From positions 57,548 to 121,547 of the forward strand of contig NZ_BOLV01000009.1 of NCBI RefSeq assembly GCF_016861845.1: a stretch of DNA of 64,000 nucleotides, given 5' to 3'. The number at the start of each line of letters is the position of its first letter. The first letter of the stretch is position 1. Below, piece by piece: positions 35,775-44,841 of this stretch. This DNA is from Lacticaseibacillus suilingensis. Its GTDB lineage: Bacteria > Bacillota > Bacilli > Lactobacillales > Lactobacillaceae. The position numbers and the translations under genes are program-made. Under the pieces are notes generated by a model that was not told where the DNA came from, ran no database searches, and saw only the letters and a list, made by a program, of their open reading frames with translations.

Positions 35775-36677
35775 CTAGCGGAGATCCTTGCTGTTGTAGC
35801 CGAGACTTCTCAGGTACTGGTTGTTGTCGCGCCAGTTCTTCTGCACGCGCACCCACAGCTTCAAGTTCACGCGCTCGCCGAGCAAGGCTTCGATGTCTTG
35901 CCGCGCGCGAATGCCGATTTGTTTCAGCATCGCCCCGCCTTTGCCAATCACAATGCCTTTTTGACTATCGCGTTCAACAATGATGTAAGCTTCAATCTGC
36001 AATTTGCCATTGACGCGATCTTTCATGCGCTCCACTTGCACCGCAGAAGAATGTGGCACCTCATCGCGGGTCAGTTCCAGGACTTTTTCGCGAATCAATT
36101 CCCCCACGACAAAATATTCAGGGTGATCAGTGAGCTGATCTTCAGGATAAAACTGCGGGCCTTCTGGCAAAGCAGCGATTAAATCCTGCACCAGCTCCTC
36201 GACATTGTTCCCCATCGTGGCAGACAACGGGTAGACGCCAGCAAAATGCAGCGCCTTTTCGTATTGGGCAATGCGCGGCAGCAAGTCGTCGGGATGCACG
36301 AGGTCGATTTTGTTGATCAGCAAATACACTGGCGTTTTCACCGGCCGCAGCTGATTGATGATGTACTGGTCGCCAGGACCCATCGCTTCATCGGCGGCCA
36401 CCATGAAGAGCACGGCGTCGACTTGATTGAGCGTCGACAGCGCGGCCTTATCCATGTAGTCATCCAACTGATTCTTGGGCTTGTGAATGCCTGGGGTATC
36501 GACGAACACAATTTGGGCGTCATCGGTGGTATAAATCCCATTGATCTTGTTGCGCGTCGTTTGCGCTTTTGGTGACATAATGGCGATTTTTTCGCCGAGC
36601 AAGCGATTCATAAACGTCGATTTGCCGACGTTGGGCCGGCCAATAATGGCCACAAAACCTGAGTGATGCGTTGTCAT
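35775..36677 (-). CDS. era: GTPase Era
   Basis: 300 residues. Small ribosomal subunit assembly GTPase. G1 [15 protein letters not shown] at 13-27, G2 [11 protein letters not shown]3 [10 protein letters not shown]4 NKIDLV, and a C-terminal KH RNA-binding domain with [20 protein letters not shown]. Start overlaps the cdd stop by 4 nt; AAAGGAG upstream. Confidence 0.97.
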   Translation of the reverse strand: MTTHHSGFVAIIGRPNVGKSTFMNRLLGEKIAIMSPKAQTTRNKINGIYTTDDAQIVFVDTPGIHKPKNQLDDYMDKAALSTLNQVDAVLFMVAADEAMGPGDQYIINQLRPVKTPVYLLINKIDLVHPDDLLPRIAQYEKALHFAGVYPLSATMGNNVEELVQDLIAALPEGPQFYPEDQLTDHPEYFVVGELIREKVLELTRDEVPHSSAVQVERMKDRVNGKLQIEAYIIVERDSQKGIVIGKGGAMLKQIGIRARQDIEALLGERVNLKLWVRVQKNWRDNNQYLRSLGYNSKDLR

Positions 36678-37060
36678 TTCAAATCTCCTTTAGTAAAGGC
36701 GCCTGGCAGCAAAGCCGCGACTGTGGTGGTTTGAACTTGCCCATGCAAATTGGTCAGATAAACCGGCGCGTCAGGGGTAAAGAACTCCGCCATCACCTGT
36801 CGGCACGCGCCGCATGGGGAAATCGGCCCGGCGGTATCGCCAATCACCGCAATGGCTTCAAGGTGCGTATAACCGGCGGCCACTGCTTGGAACATGGCGT
36901 TGCGTTCGGCGCACATCGCCAGGCCGTAGCTGGCGTTTTCAATGTTGCACGCCGCAAAAATGTGGCCGTCGACTTGCACGGCGGCCCCCACAGCAAAATG
37001 CGAGTACGGGATGTAAGCGTTTTGGCGCGCTTTTTGGGCTGCTGCAATTAAATCATCCAT
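36674..37060 (-). CDS. cdd: Cytidine deaminase
   Basis: 128 residues. Zinc enzyme that deaminates cytidine/deoxycytidine. Motifs: [19 protein letters not shown] (CxE-type, Cys and catalytic Glu) and [13 protein letters not shown] (PCxxC). ATG 37060 ([12 protein letters not shown]) is chosen because GGAGG lies just upstream; it is inside the dgkA 3' end, giving a 13-nt overlap. Confidence 0.95.
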   Translation of the reverse strand: MDDLIAAAQKARQNAYIPYSHFAVGAAVQVDGHIFAACNIENASYGLAMCAERNAMFQAVAAGYTHLEAIAVIGDTAGPISPCGACRQVMAEFFTPDAPVYLTNLHGQVQTTTVAALLPGAFTKGDLK

Positions 37061-37458
37061 GAATTGCCTCCAATGAGATGCCACAAGGGCGGGAAAAACA
37101 CGTACACGCCGCACACCACCGCAATCAGCGCCGCCACGAGCACGGCGCCGGCGCTCATGTCTTTGATGCGCTTCGCGCGCACATCATAACGGCCTTCAAC
37201 CTCTATGTCGACCAGTGCTTCGATGATGGTATTCCACAGTTCACACAAAAAAACCAACAGCACTGCCAAGATCAGCAGTAGCCAGCTAAAGCGATTGACC
37301 CGCAGCACTGCCGCGGCCAGAAACACCAGCAGCGCGGCAAGACTTTCCCGCCGAAAGTTACCTTCATGCCTGAACACCGTCACTAGCCCTGCCAGCGCGT
37401 GCCGGAACGACTGGCCGAAGTGCCGATTTTTGCTGGTTTGCTTAGCGGGTGAGGCCAT
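37048..37458 (-). CDS. dgkA: Diacylglycerol/undecaprenol kinase
   Basis: 136 residues, three membrane helices. FRHALAGLVTVFRHEGNFRR at the start, ELWNTIIEALVDIEVEGR (the active-site glutamates) and KRIKDMSAGAVLVAAL are family hallmarks. In Gram-positives the enzyme phosphorylates undecaprenol for cell-wall carrier recycling. Start ATG 37458 lies inside ybeY without an obvious ribosome binding site, so coupling is likely. Confidence 0.94.
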   Translation of the reverse strand: MASPAKQTSKNRHFGQSFRHALAGLVTVFRHEGNFRRESLAALLVFLAAAVLRVNRFSWLLLILAVLLVFLCELWNTIIEALVDIEVEGRYDVRAKRIKDMSAGAVLVAALIAVVCGVYVFFPPLWHLIGGNSWMI

Positions 37459-37903
37459 AGGCAGTCAAAATCTTCTCTTGCAACGGAATCATAACCGCCT
37501 CATCTTCCGGCTTGATGTGGTCGTATCCGTTGAGATGCAAGAAGCCATGGACCACGGTGTAGCCCAATTCACGTTCGAAGGAATGCTCGTAAGTGTCCGC
37601 TTGGCGCGCCACTTGGTCAGGATCGATGAACAAATCGCCGATGTTTTCCGGCATGTCGGGAAAACCTGACAACACCTCTTCGTCGCCATCTTCAATGGCA
37701 AAACTGATGACATCCGTGACGCGGTCAGTGTCGCGGTATTCTTTGTTGATCCGGTTAATTTCGGCATCATCAACGATGGTAATCGACATCTCCGTATCTG
37801 GCGCCTTTTCCAACGTCTTGGCGGCAAACTCAACCAATTCTTTTACCAATTTGGTATGTTCTGGCGACAAACGCTTTTGGTCATCATACAATTCCAGGTC
37901 CAT
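37442..37903 (-). CDS. ybeY: Endoribonuclease YbeY (rRNA maturation)
   Basis: 153 residues. Zinc-binding HGFLHLNGYDH motif (H3) near residue 124 and TDVISFA; essential for 16S rRNA 3' maturation and 70S quality control. Start chosen at ATG 37903 (MDLELYDDQKR): AAAGGAG lies 7 nt before it, while a start 7 codons upstream has none. Confidence 0.95.
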   Translation of the reverse strand: MDLELYDDQKRLSPEHTKLVKELVEFAAKTLEKAPDTEMSITIVDDAEINRINKEYRDTDRVTDVISFAIEDGDEEVLSGFPDMPENIGDLFIDPDQVARQADTYEHSFERELGYTVVHGFLHLNGYDHIKPEDEAVMIPLQEKILTAYGLTR

Positions 37904-37920
37904 GGGATTCTCCTTTAAGG

Positions 37921-40062
37921 TCATTTAATATCATCTGGGGTTTGCGGGTACTCGATGCGCGTATAAAAGGTGCTAGCTAAGCCCGCTTCTAGTGAAGCTT
38001 CGACTTGCCGCAGCTGCGCCACGGTAATCGGCGCTTCATCGAATTGCCCATCAGCAAGCCGCTCGTCAGTGATGTGATGAACAAAATCGTGAATTTTCTC
38101 TGGCGTTGGCTGCTTCATCGAGCGGATGGCGGCTTCGCAAGTATCCGCCAGATTGATTACCGCCGCCTCGATGCTCTGCGGCTTCGGGCCTTGATAGCGG
38201 TACTGCGATTCTGGCGTACTTGGATCCGTTTTTAACGCTTCCATGTAGAAGTATTTCATCAAAGTCGTGCCATGATGCTGCTGGCAAATATCAATGATAA
38301 ATTGCGGCATGTGGCGCGCCTTGAGCATCGCCACCCCGTCATCGACATGGGCAAAAATAATTTTAGCGCTGGCTTGCGCCGACAAATGATGGTGCGGGCT
38401 ATCGAAGCCATTCGGCATGTTCTCGGTAAAATAAAGCGGCCGCTTCAACTTACCCACATCATGATAATAACATGCCACGCGCGTCAGCATCGCCCGGCCG
38501 CCAATTTTTGCCACGGCGTTGGCGGCCAGACTCGCCACCATCATGCTGTGATGATACGTCCCCGGCGCCTTGGTCAATAGCTCGCGCAGCAGCGGGTCAT
38601 TCGGATTGCTTAACTGATTCAGCCGGAAAATCGCGTCATCGCGCCAGATCAACTCCAGATACGGCGTGATGCCAATGGCCAAAATGTAACCGAGCACCTG
38701 CCCCACCACCGTGAAGCCAAGCGTCTGCCAGGTCAAGCTGCTGGTAAACCGCGCCCCTTGCATCAGCATCAAACTGACCGTCAAGGCGAGATTCAGCCCC
38801 AACACCCAAAACGCCACGCGCTGCAAGACATCATTCAGCCGCCGCTTGGGAATCATCACCGCCAAGATACCAGTGGTTAAGTAGGCTACCGCGGTGCCAG
38901 CAGTAAAAATGGTGCCGGTGGTGGAATAGAAGATGAAGTAGGCGAGTAGCGTTTGCATTAAAGCCGCCAGTAGCCCCCACCGGCGATCAATGAACGTCCG
39001 GAAAATTAACGGCAGTAGTGCCGCTGGCAGCAGCAAGGTCAAATTGGCACCGCTGGTATTCGCCAAATACCGCAGGCCCAACATGATCAGCGCCACCAGC
39101 AGCATGCCACCACTGTAAAGCAGCATTTCCTTTGTTTGCTCTGCCCGAGGGTGATCCATGAGCAGCGCCAGCACCGCCAGCGCCTGCATCAAGAGCAGTA
39201 CGCCAAAGCCTAACAAGGCCCAAGGCGCCTTGCGTTTGGTCAGGCCCAGCACGGTGATTTGATGCAGCACGCTTTGATCGATCAACTGCCCTTGCTGCAC
39301 AATGACCTGCCCTTGCAAAATGGCGACCGGCTTGACCGCAGCCGCAGCCGCCGCTTGCTTGGCTTTGGTTTTGGTGGTATCCAACAATTCATTGGCAATC
39401 AGGCTTTGATTGACCAAGGTCGTGGCCACTTTGCTCTGAGCCGCGGTTAAATTAGCCGCATTAATCGCGTGCCGCGCGGTTTGCTTAGCGGTCGTCAGTT
39501 GATCGCTGGTGACTCGCCCGGCAAGCTGACCAGCGATGGCTTTGCTGGCGGCTTCAAAGGCCTGCTGGCGCTGGGCCTGCGTTAACCCATAAGCCTGGGT
39601 TAAAAAGGCCGTACTGAATTGGTAGAAATAAGGATAATCGGCCTTGCTGTATTGGGCGCGGAAGGCTTTGGTCAGCTCCGCCGGCGTCGGTACCGCCAGC
39701 ACGGCATTGGCGTTATCCTTTTGCGCCTTTTTCAAGGCCGTCTGCGCTTTGCTAGTGGCGGTGGTTTCCACCGTCGCTAACGCTTTTTCAAACCGCGTGA
39801 GTTGATCGGCCTGTTTGGTGCTGATGCTTTGATCATAGCTGTACACCGGCGTGGTGGCATTAGCCGCCGCCACCCGGGCCTTTTTGGTGCTGGCAATATC
39901 TTGCACGGTTTGCGTGGCAATGATGGTTTGCGGCGCGGCAGTGTTGACTTTCACCTGCAGCGGCCGCGGCCACAAAATCCAAGCGACCAACGCAAACAGC
40001 ACTGCGCTAAACATCAGCAGCAGTGCTAAAGCGCGATGACTAAATTTGGGCGTTCTTTCCAT
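37921..40062 (-). CDS. pgpH: 7TMR-HD family c-di-AMP phosphodiesterase (PgpH)
   Basis: 713 residues. N-terminal helix, extracytoplasmic 7TMR-HDED domain (residues ~55-280, Ala/Lys/Gln-rich), seven membrane helices (~285-480), and a cytosolic HD domain with ACYYHDVGKLKRPLYFTEN, HHHLSAQASAKII and ICQQHHGTTLMKYFY metal residues. Degrades cyclic di-AMP and so tunes K+ and osmotic balance. Length is normal. ATG 40062 with GAGGGAG. In the phoH-pgpH-ybeY run. Confidence 0.94.
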   Translation of the reverse strand: MERTPKFSHRALALLLMFSAVLFALVAWILWPRPLQVKVNTAAPQTIIATQTVQDIASTKKARVAAANATTPVYSYDQSISTKQADQLTRFEKALATVETTATSKAQTALKKAQKDNANAVLAVPTPAELTKAFRAQYSKADYPYFYQFSTAFLTQAYGLTQAQRQQAFEAASKAIAGQLAGRVTSDQLTTAKQTARHAINAANLTAAQSKVATTLVNQSLIANELLDTTKTKAKQAAAAAAVKPVAILQGQVIVQQGQLIDQSVLHQITVLGLTKRKAPWALLGFGVLLLMQALAVLALLMDHPRAEQTKEMLLYSGGMLLVALIMLGLRYLANTSGANLTLLLPAALLPLIFRTFIDRRWGLLAALMQTLLAYFIFYSTTGTIFTAGTAVAYLTTGILAVMIPKRRLNDVLQRVAFWVLGLNLALTVSLMLMQGARFTSSLTWQTLGFTVVGQVLGYILAIGITPYLELIWRDDAIFRLNQLSNPNDPLLRELLTKAPGTYHHSMMVASLAANAVAKIGGRAMLTRVACYYHDVGKLKRPLYFTENMPNGFDSPHHHLSAQASAKIIFAHVDDGVAMLKARHMPQFIIDICQQHHGTTLMKYFYMEALKTDPSTPESQYRYQGPKPQSIEAAVINLADTCEAAIRSMKQPTPEKIHDFVHHITDERLADGQFDEAPITVAQLRQVEASLEAGLASTFYTRIEYPQTPDDIK

Positions 40063-40076
40063 CGCTGTCTCCCTCG

Positions 40077-41048
40077 CTAAACTTTGGACTGCTCACTGGC
40101 CTCGCCGTACGCCTCGATGATTTTTGCCACCACCGGATGCCGCACCACATCGCTGGCGGCAAAGGTGGCAAAGCCAATGTGATCAATATCTTTGAGAATC
40201 TCCCGCGCCTGAATCAAGCCACTGTGTTGGTTAGGCGGCAAATCGATTTGGGTGATGTCGCCGTTGACAATCATCTTCGACGAAAATCCAAGCCGCGTCA
40301 GGAACATTTTCATTTGCATCTGGGTGGTGTTTTGCGCCTCATCCAAAATGGCAAAGGCATTGTCTAAGGTCCGCCCACGCATGTACGCCAGCGGCGCAAT
40401 TTCGATCACGCCGCGGTCCATCAAGCGATTGGTGTGATCCGTGCCGAGCACCGCATACAAGGCATCATAAATCGGCCGCAGGTACGGGTCGACTTTTTCC
40501 TTCAAATCCCCAGGCAAAAAGCCCAAGTTTTCACCGGCCTCCACCGCCGGCCGGGTGAGAATGATTTTTTCGACCTCACCGGCCTTCATGGCGGCGACGG
40601 CCATGACCACTGCTAGGTACGTTTTCCCGGTGCCGGCCGGGCCGATGCCGAAGGTAATATCATTGTGCTTGATCGACTGCACGTACTGGCGCTGGCCAAA
40701 ATTCTTGACGCGAATCGGCGCCCCTTTGGCATCCCGGAGTAGCGTTTCACTGTACATGTCAGCAAAATACTCCAAAGTGCCGCGTTTGGCCATGTTGATG
40801 GCAGACACCACATCTTGTGGCGCCACCGCAATGCCTCGGCTCAGCAGCGTCAGCAATTGCGTGATCAGCTGGTAAGCGAGGCTCGTGGCCGCTGGCGTCC
40901 CTGACAGGCGCAGCTCTTGGCCAAATGGGGCAATGAGCACATCCAGTCCTTCTTCAATCAAGGTCAGATTCTGATCATTGATGCCGGCAATGGCAATCGC
41001 TTGATCTGCGCTGGCCAATGTCAGCGTCTTTTCCACGGTTTCTGGCAA
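40077..41048 (-). CDS. phoH: PhoH-like ATPase
   Basis: 323 residues. Walker A GIGPAGTGKTYLAVVMAV around residue 133, Walker B FAILDEAQNTT near 234, and an N-terminal KH-like region. Probable RNA-associated ATPase working with YbeY. The start is TTG 41048 (read as MPETVEKTL) with AAGGGGG 7 nt upstream; no ATG fits. TAGAAT with an extended TG (plus 41077-41082) is a likely -10. Confidence 0.92.
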   Translation of the reverse strand: MPETVEKTLTLASADQAIAIAGINDQNLTLIEEGLDVLIAPFGQELRLSGTPAATSLAYQLITQLLTLLSRGIAVAPQDVVSAINMAKRGTLEYFADMYSETLLRDAKGAPIRVKNFGQRQYVQSIKHNDITFGIGPAGTGKTYLAVVMAVAAMKAGEVEKIILTRPAVEAGENLGFLPGDLKEKVDPYLRPIYDALYAVLGTDHTNRLMDRGVIEIAPLAYMRGRTLDNAFAILDEAQNTTQMQMKMFLTRLGFSSKMIVNGDITQIDLPPNQHSGLIQAREILKDIDHIGFATFAASDVVRHPVVAKIIEAYGEASEQSKV

Positions 41049-41076
41049 AAAGCGGCCCCCTTAATGATTTGCTTTT

Positions 41077-41082
41077 ATTCTA
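41077..41082 (-). promoter_or_regulatory. Extended -10 for the phoH operon
   Basis: TAGAAT preceded by TGG on the minus strand, 29 nt before the TTG start; no clear -35. Confidence 0.45.
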
Positions 41083-41121
41083 CCATAAAGCGCATCGCCT
41101 CGCGCCGTAGCGGTGGCAATC

Positions 41122-41150
41122 AAAAACCCGTCCAGGACTGCTGGGCGGGC
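41122..41150 (-). terminator. Terminator after yqeY
   Basis: CCCGCCCAG-CAGTC-CTGGACGGG stem (one G-U) then TTTTT on the minus strand, 10 nt after the stop. Confidence 0.75.
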
Positions 41151-41159
41151 AAAGCAACC

Positions 41160-41603
41160 TTAGCCTAACTTAGCTTTGACGATGCGATTGACCATGGCCC
41201 CATCGGCTTGGCCTTTCACTTTTGGCATCAGGGTCTTCATGACCTTGCCAAAATCGCCTTTGCCGGTCGCGCCAACTTCGGCGATGGTTTCATCGACGAG
41301 TTTGGTCACTGCGGCTTCATCGAGTTGCGCTGGCAGATAAGCTTCGACGATTTTGATTTCGGCTTCCAGCGGCGTCACCAAATCCTCGCGGCCGGCTTTG
41401 CTGAATTCTTCCAAGCTCTCTTTGCGCTGCTTCAGCTCGGTGGAAAGCACTGCCTTTTCGTCTTCTGGCGTGAGGTCATGGCCCAAGTCAATCTGCTTGT
41501 TTTGCAAGGCAGATTTTAACATCCGCACCGTGCTCAAGGTTTGCTTGTCCTTGGCCTTCATTGCTGTTTTCATTTGTTCGTTCAATTGATCCAATACTGC
41601 CAT
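41160..41603 (-). CDS. yqeY: GatB/YqeY domain protein
   Basis: 147 residues, helical. MAVLDQLNEQMKTAMKAKDK, LRMLKSALQNKQ-type motif (STVRMLKSALQNKQIDLG), and GKGDFGKVMKTLMPKVKGQA define the family, related to the tRNA-binding tail of GatB. Role in the cell is uncertain. ATG 41603 follows AGAAAGGA. Downstream of rpsU, separated by a terminator. Confidence 0.92.
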   Translation of the reverse strand: MAVLDQLNEQMKTAMKAKDKQTLSTVRMLKSALQNKQIDLGHDLTPEDEKAVLSTELKQRKESLEEFSKAGREDLVTPLEAEIKIVEAYLPAQLDEAAVTKLVDETIAEVGATGKGDFGKVMKTLMPKVKGQADGAMVNRIVKAKLG

Positions 41604-41624
41604 GTTGATCTTCCTTTCTGACGC

Positions 41625-41656
41625 AAAAAACGCGCGCCACAATCGGCGCGCGCTTT
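41625..41656 (-). terminator. Terminator after rpsU
   Basis: GC-only 8-bp stem CGCGCGCC/GGCGCGCG with TTTTTT on the minus strand; yqeY expression may come from read-through. Confidence 0.8.
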
Positions 41657-41664
41657 GGCGAAAA

Positions 41665-41841
41665 TTAGAACTTCTTGCGCTTGCGTGCAGCTTCAGATTT
41701 TAACTTCCGCTTAACGCTTGGCTTTTCGTAGAATTCCCGCTTCCGGTATTCGGCTAAAGTACCTGACTTGGATACGGTGCGCTTGAAGCGCCGAAGAGCA
41801 TCATCGAGAGATTCGTTTTTCTTAACGACCGTCTTTGCCAT
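41665..41841 (-). CDS. rpsU: 30S ribosomal protein S21
   Basis: 58 residues: [20 protein letters not shown] followed by a basic body with [20 protein letters not shown] and tail ARKRKKF. Matches bS21 over the whole length. Required for anti-Shine-Dalgarno function of the 30S subunit. GGAGGGA ribosome binding site precedes ATG 41841. Strong own promoter upstream. Confidence 0.97.
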   Translation of the reverse strand: MAKTVVKKNESLDDALRRFKRTVSKSGTLAEYRKREFYEKPSVKRKLKSEAARKRKKF

Positions 41842-41903
41842 ATGATATCCCTCCCTCCGACACTTGTGTAACCATTGATAGATACCATCGCAAGTTCTTG
41901 TCT

Positions 41904-41932
41904 ATTATATCTAAGTTGAAAAATCGCGTCAA
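41904..41932 (-). promoter_or_regulatory. Promoter of rpsU
   Basis: TTGACG, 17-nt spacer, TATAAT on the minus strand (TATAAT at plus 41904-41909). Best vegetative promoter in the window. Confidence 0.85.
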
Positions 41933-42011
41933 TACAGCATTTATCGAAATTGGCGATATTCTGTGATTTTTATCCCTGAAGGCCTAAGCTTTTTCTCATC
42001 CTCAGCTATGG

Positions 42012-42017
42012 TAAAAT
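42012..42017 (+). promoter_or_regulatory. Extended -10 for the PPSR gene
   Basis: TAAAAT preceded by TGG, 61 nt before the start; -35 weak. Confidence 0.5.
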
Positions 42018-42077
42018 GAAAGCGAACGCATTGCAGTGAACAATCCCGCCCTGGGTTGGGGCGAAAGGTGGATGAAC

Positions 42078-42905
42078 ATGGCAGCAACGAATTACTATAT
42101 TATCTCAGATTCAATCGGCGAAACCGGCCTCAAGCTGGCCCAAGCCGCCGCGGCGCAATTTGCCGATCAAAGTGCCCATTATCTACGCTTCCCGTTTGTG
42201 CATGATCAAACCAAACTGATGAGTACCTTAGATGCGGCCAAAAAAGACGATGGCATCGTGATTGCCACCCTGGTGACACCAGGCATGGCGCATGTCGCCA
42301 AAGAATACGCCGAGCAAATCAAGGTGCCGCTGATTGACGTGATGACGCCGATTCTCAAAGCCGTCAGTCAAGGCACCGGTGAAGCCCCCAGCGGCGTGGC
42401 TGGCGCGGTGCACGACCTTGACGAAAAATACTTCGATCGCATCTCCGCGATGGAATTCGCCGTCCTGTATGATGATGGCAAGGATCCCAAGGGTTTCCTG
42501 GAAGCTGACATCGTGCTCCTAGGCGTTTCGCGTACCAGCAAAACCCCACTGTCGCTGTTCCTCGCCAACCGCAATCTCAAAGTGGCAAACTTGCCGCTGG
42601 TGCCAAATGCGCACATTCCGGAAGAAATCTGGAAAGTCGATCCGAAGAAAATCGTCGGTCTGACCACCGATGCTTCAGTGCTCATGGAGTTCCGGCGCCA
42701 GCGCATGATTGCTTATGGTCTGGACCCAGACACCGCCTACTCGGCCCGCGGTCAGGTGAATGATGAATTGCAGTTCGCCGATGACCTCTATAAAAAGCTC
42801 GGCTGCATGGTGATCAACACCGCCCACCGTTCGATTGAAGAAACCGCGATGCTCATTCTCGAACACATGGGTCTCGATGAAGTCGACGATGCGGCTAAAC
42901 AATAA
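42078..42905 (+). CDS. Pyruvate, phosphate dikinase regulatory protein (kinase/phosphorylase, DUF299)
   Basis: 275 residues. YYIISDSIGETGLKLAQAAA at the start and the P-loop-like LLGVSRTSKTPLSLFLANRN near residue 149 are diagnostic of the PPDK regulatory protein, which phosphorylates and dephosphorylates a threonine of PPDK with ADP and phosphate. No ppdK gene is in the window. Start ATG 42078 is preferred over ATG 42072 because AAAGG lies 9 nt before it. Diverges from rpsU. Confidence 0.92.
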   Translation: MAATNYYIISDSIGETGLKLAQAAAAQFADQSAHYLRFPFVHDQTKLMSTLDAAKKDDGIVIATLVTPGMAHVAKEYAEQIKVPLIDVMTPILKAVSQGTGEAPSGVAGAVHDLDEKYFDRISAMEFAVLYDDGKDPKGFLEADIVLLGVSRTSKTPLSLFLANRNLKVANLPLVPNAHIPEEIWKVDPKKIVGLTTDASVLMEFRRQRMIAYGLDPDTAYSARGQVNDELQFADDLYKKLGCMVINTAHRSIEETAMLILEHMGLDEVDDAAKQ

Positions 42906-42918
42906 ACTCGAATCAAAA

Positions 42919-42948
42919 ACTCAGGTCGTGATGACCTGAGTTTTTTTT
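42919..42948. terminator. Terminator after the PPSR gene
   Basis: ACTCAGGTC-GTGAT-GACCTGAGT followed by eight T. A-run on the left lets it serve eda as well. Confidence 0.85.
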
Positions 42949-42978
42949 GGCTTGGGTGATAGCCGCCACCTGCTCGAA

Positions 42979-43623
42979 TTAACCGCGGATCCTGTCCAAT
43001 TCAGCCTTGTAAGCCTTGGCCGTGGCGGTGACCCCTGCATAATCGCCTGTCTTGGCGGCAGCAGTTAAGTTGGACCCGGCGCCGACTAAGGTGACCCCAG
43101 CGGCGAACCATTCGGCCATGTTGTCCAGCGCAACCCCGCCAGTCGGCATGATCGACAGCTGTGGGAATGGTGCCTTGACAGCCTTGACCATGGCTGGATG
43201 CATCACAGCGCCTGGGAACAGCTTGACCAAATCACAGCCCGCTTCCAAAGCGCGCTGGATTTCCGTTGGCGTCATGCAACCAGGGGTGTAAGGAATGTTG
43301 TACAAGTTGCACATCTTCGCCACTTCAGCGTTGAAGGACGGGCTCACAATAAACGCTGCGCCAGCCGACAAGGCCAGCCGCGCCGTCACCGGATCAAGCA
43401 CCGTGCCCGCCCCGATGATGACACTGGCGTCATCGCGATACTTTTGGGCCAATTCTTGAATGACGTTCGCCGCATTTGGCACCGTGAAGGTCAGCTCAAT
43501 GGCAGTCACGCCCCCGGCAATCACCGCGTCACTTTGTTTCAACGCGCCTTCTGGGGTGTCATCACGAATCACCGCGACTACGCCGGCTTGCTTGAGGCGC
43601 AATAAGTTCTCAACTTTTTGCAT
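42979..43623 (-). CDS. eda: KDPG/KHG (2-dehydro-3-deoxy-phosphogluconate) aldolase
   Basis: 214 residues, TIM barrel class I aldolase. VAVIRDDTPEGAL, AIELTFTVPNA (catalytic Glu), IGAGTVLDP, and FIVSPSFNAEVAKMCN-TPGCMTPTEI; the Schiff-base lysine is in DLVKLFPGAVM around residue 133. Splits KDPG to pyruvate and glyceraldehyde 3-phosphate, the step after KdgK. Diverges from kdgK and shares its operator. Confidence 0.94.
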   Translation of the reverse strand: MQKVENLLRLKQAGVVAVIRDDTPEGALKQSDAVIAGGVTAIELTFTVPNAANVIQELAQKYRDDASVIIGAGTVLDPVTARLALSAGAAFIVSPSFNAEVAKMCNLYNIPYTPGCMTPTEIQRALEAGCDLVKLFPGAVMHPAMVKAVKAPFPQLSIMPTGGVALDNMAEWFAAGVTLVGAGSNLTAAAKTGDYAGVTATAKAYKAELDRIRG

Positions 43624-43667
43624 GTTGAATAGTCTCCTTTAGTGTTCAATCAATTCCTAACAAGGCC

Positions 43668-43696
43668 ATTGTACGCCTTTGCCGACATTTAGGAAA
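43668..43696 (-). promoter_or_regulatory. Promoter of eda
   Basis: TTTCCT, 17-nt spacer, TACAAT on the minus strand; the -35 lies inside the palindromic operator at 43688-43709. Confidence 0.6.
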
Positions 43697-43709
43697 CCGT
43701 TTGCCTAAA
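43688..43709. promoter_or_regulatory. LacI-type operator between eda and kdgK
   Basis: A 22-bp palindrome, TTTAGG-N10-CCTAAA with central CG, 9 of 11 half-site positions matching. It covers the eda -35 box and lies just upstream of the extended -10 (TACACT, 43718-43723) of kdgK. The LacI regulator at 44842-45828 is the obvious candidate binder. Confidence 0.65.
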
Positions 43710-43770
43710 GAATATGTTACACTGATTTTAGACATAAAAGGCTTACATTTACCAGTAAGGAGTGATTGTC

Positions 43771-44790
43771 ATGTCAACGATTTTAACAATGGGTGAAATG
43801 CTACTGCGGCTGAAGCCAGTGGATCATCAGCGCATTCTGCAGACGAATACCTTCGAGGCCAATTACGGCGGCGCCGAGGCCAATGTCGCGGTGTCTTTGG
43901 CCCAGCTCGGCGATGACGCAGCGGTGCTGACCAAGGTGCCGGCTAATCTGCTCGGGCAAAAAGCCCTTAATACGCTGCGCGAGTTTGGTGTTGAGACTAG
44001 CCGCGTGCTGCAAGGCGGATCGCGCCTCGGGATTTACTTTTTTGAAAAAGGGGCCTCAATTCGCAGCACCAATGTGGTTTATGATCGCGCCGGCAGCGCC
44101 TTTGCCTTGGCCGAAGCCAGCGAGTTTGACTGGCCCACCATTTTAACCGGAGTCGATTATTTCTACTTCTCCGGCATCACCCCAGCCCTATCGCCGGCTT
44201 TGGCCGCTGCCTTAGACGAGGCCTTGGCCTATTGCCACGCGCACGCCATCAAGGTCTGCCTAGACGCCAATTACCGCGGCAAGCTTTGGACCCCTGAGCA
44301 GGCACAACCGGTGATTGCCCGCTACATGCCGTTCGTTGATGTTCTGCTGGCCAATGATGAGGATTTCGAAGCCGCGCTTGGCATCAAGGCCTTTGATGGC
44401 GATATGAGCACCGGCATCGATCAGCTGCCGAGCTTCAAAACGGCGATGGTGCAGCTCGCGACCAAGTACCCCAACCTGCACACCATTGCCAGTGTGGTCC
44501 GCAATATTCATTCCGTCGAACAGCATGATTGCACCGCTTTGATGTGGCAAGCCGGTCAATTCTACCAAGGCCCGGTTTATCACATGCACGTGTTTGAAGG
44601 GGTGGCTTCTGGCGATGCCTTTGGCGCCGGGTTGCTCCATGCGCTGAAGCACGGCTTTGATCCGCAGGCCCAAATCGATTACGCCGACACCGCCAGTGCC
44701 ATGAAGCTGACCATCAGCGGTGATTTGAATCTCGTGTCTGATGCCGATATTCGTGGTGCCATGGCCAACGCTGGTGGTGTGAACCGCTAA
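43771..44790 (+). CDS. kdgK: 2-keto-3-deoxygluconate kinase (PfkB family)
   Basis: 339 residues. PfkB/ribokinase fold: TMGEMLLRLKPVDHQRI at the N-terminus, FEANYGGAEANVAVSLAQLG (substrate-binding), DANYRGKLWTPEQA and the C-terminal FEGVASGDAFGAGLLHALKH with the catalytic Asp. Produces KDPG for Eda; the pair completes hexuronate or ketodeoxygluconate breakdown, though no upstream uronate genes lie in the window. ATG 43771 has AAGGAG 8 nt upstream. The kinase sugar specificity is inferred mainly from the eda partner. Confidence 0.87.
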   Translation: MSTILTMGEMLLRLKPVDHQRILQTNTFEANYGGAEANVAVSLAQLGDDAAVLTKVPANLLGQKALNTLREFGVETSRVLQGGSRLGIYFFEKGASIRSTNVVYDRAGSAFALAEASEFDWPTILTGVDYFYFSGITPALSPALAAALDEALAYCHAHAIKVCLDANYRGKLWTPEQAQPVIARYMPFVDVLLANDEDFEAALGIKAFDGDMSTGIDQLPSFKTAMVQLATKYPNLHTIASVVRNIHSVEQHDCTALMWQAGQFYQGPVYHMHVFEGVASGDAFGAGLLHALKHGFDPQAQIDYADTASAMKLTISGDLNLVSDADIRGAMANAGGVNR

Positions 44791-44803
44791 CTGAAAGCAA
44801 ATT

Positions 44804-44838
44804 GAACCCGGCTGCGCAATTAAGCGCGGTCGGGTTTT
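44804..44838. terminator. Bidirectional terminator between kdgK and lacI
   Basis: AACCCG-GCTGCGC / GCGCGGT-CGGGTT stem with a six-base loop and flanking A/T runs, between convergent genes. Confidence 0.75.
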
Positions 44839-44841
44839 AGT

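Noticed and set aside
43690..43708. The eda-kdgK palindrome as a CcpA (cre) site
   Set aside because: Lacks the TGNAANCGNWWNCA core ends; outer TTTAGG/CCTAAA arms fit another LacI-family member better.
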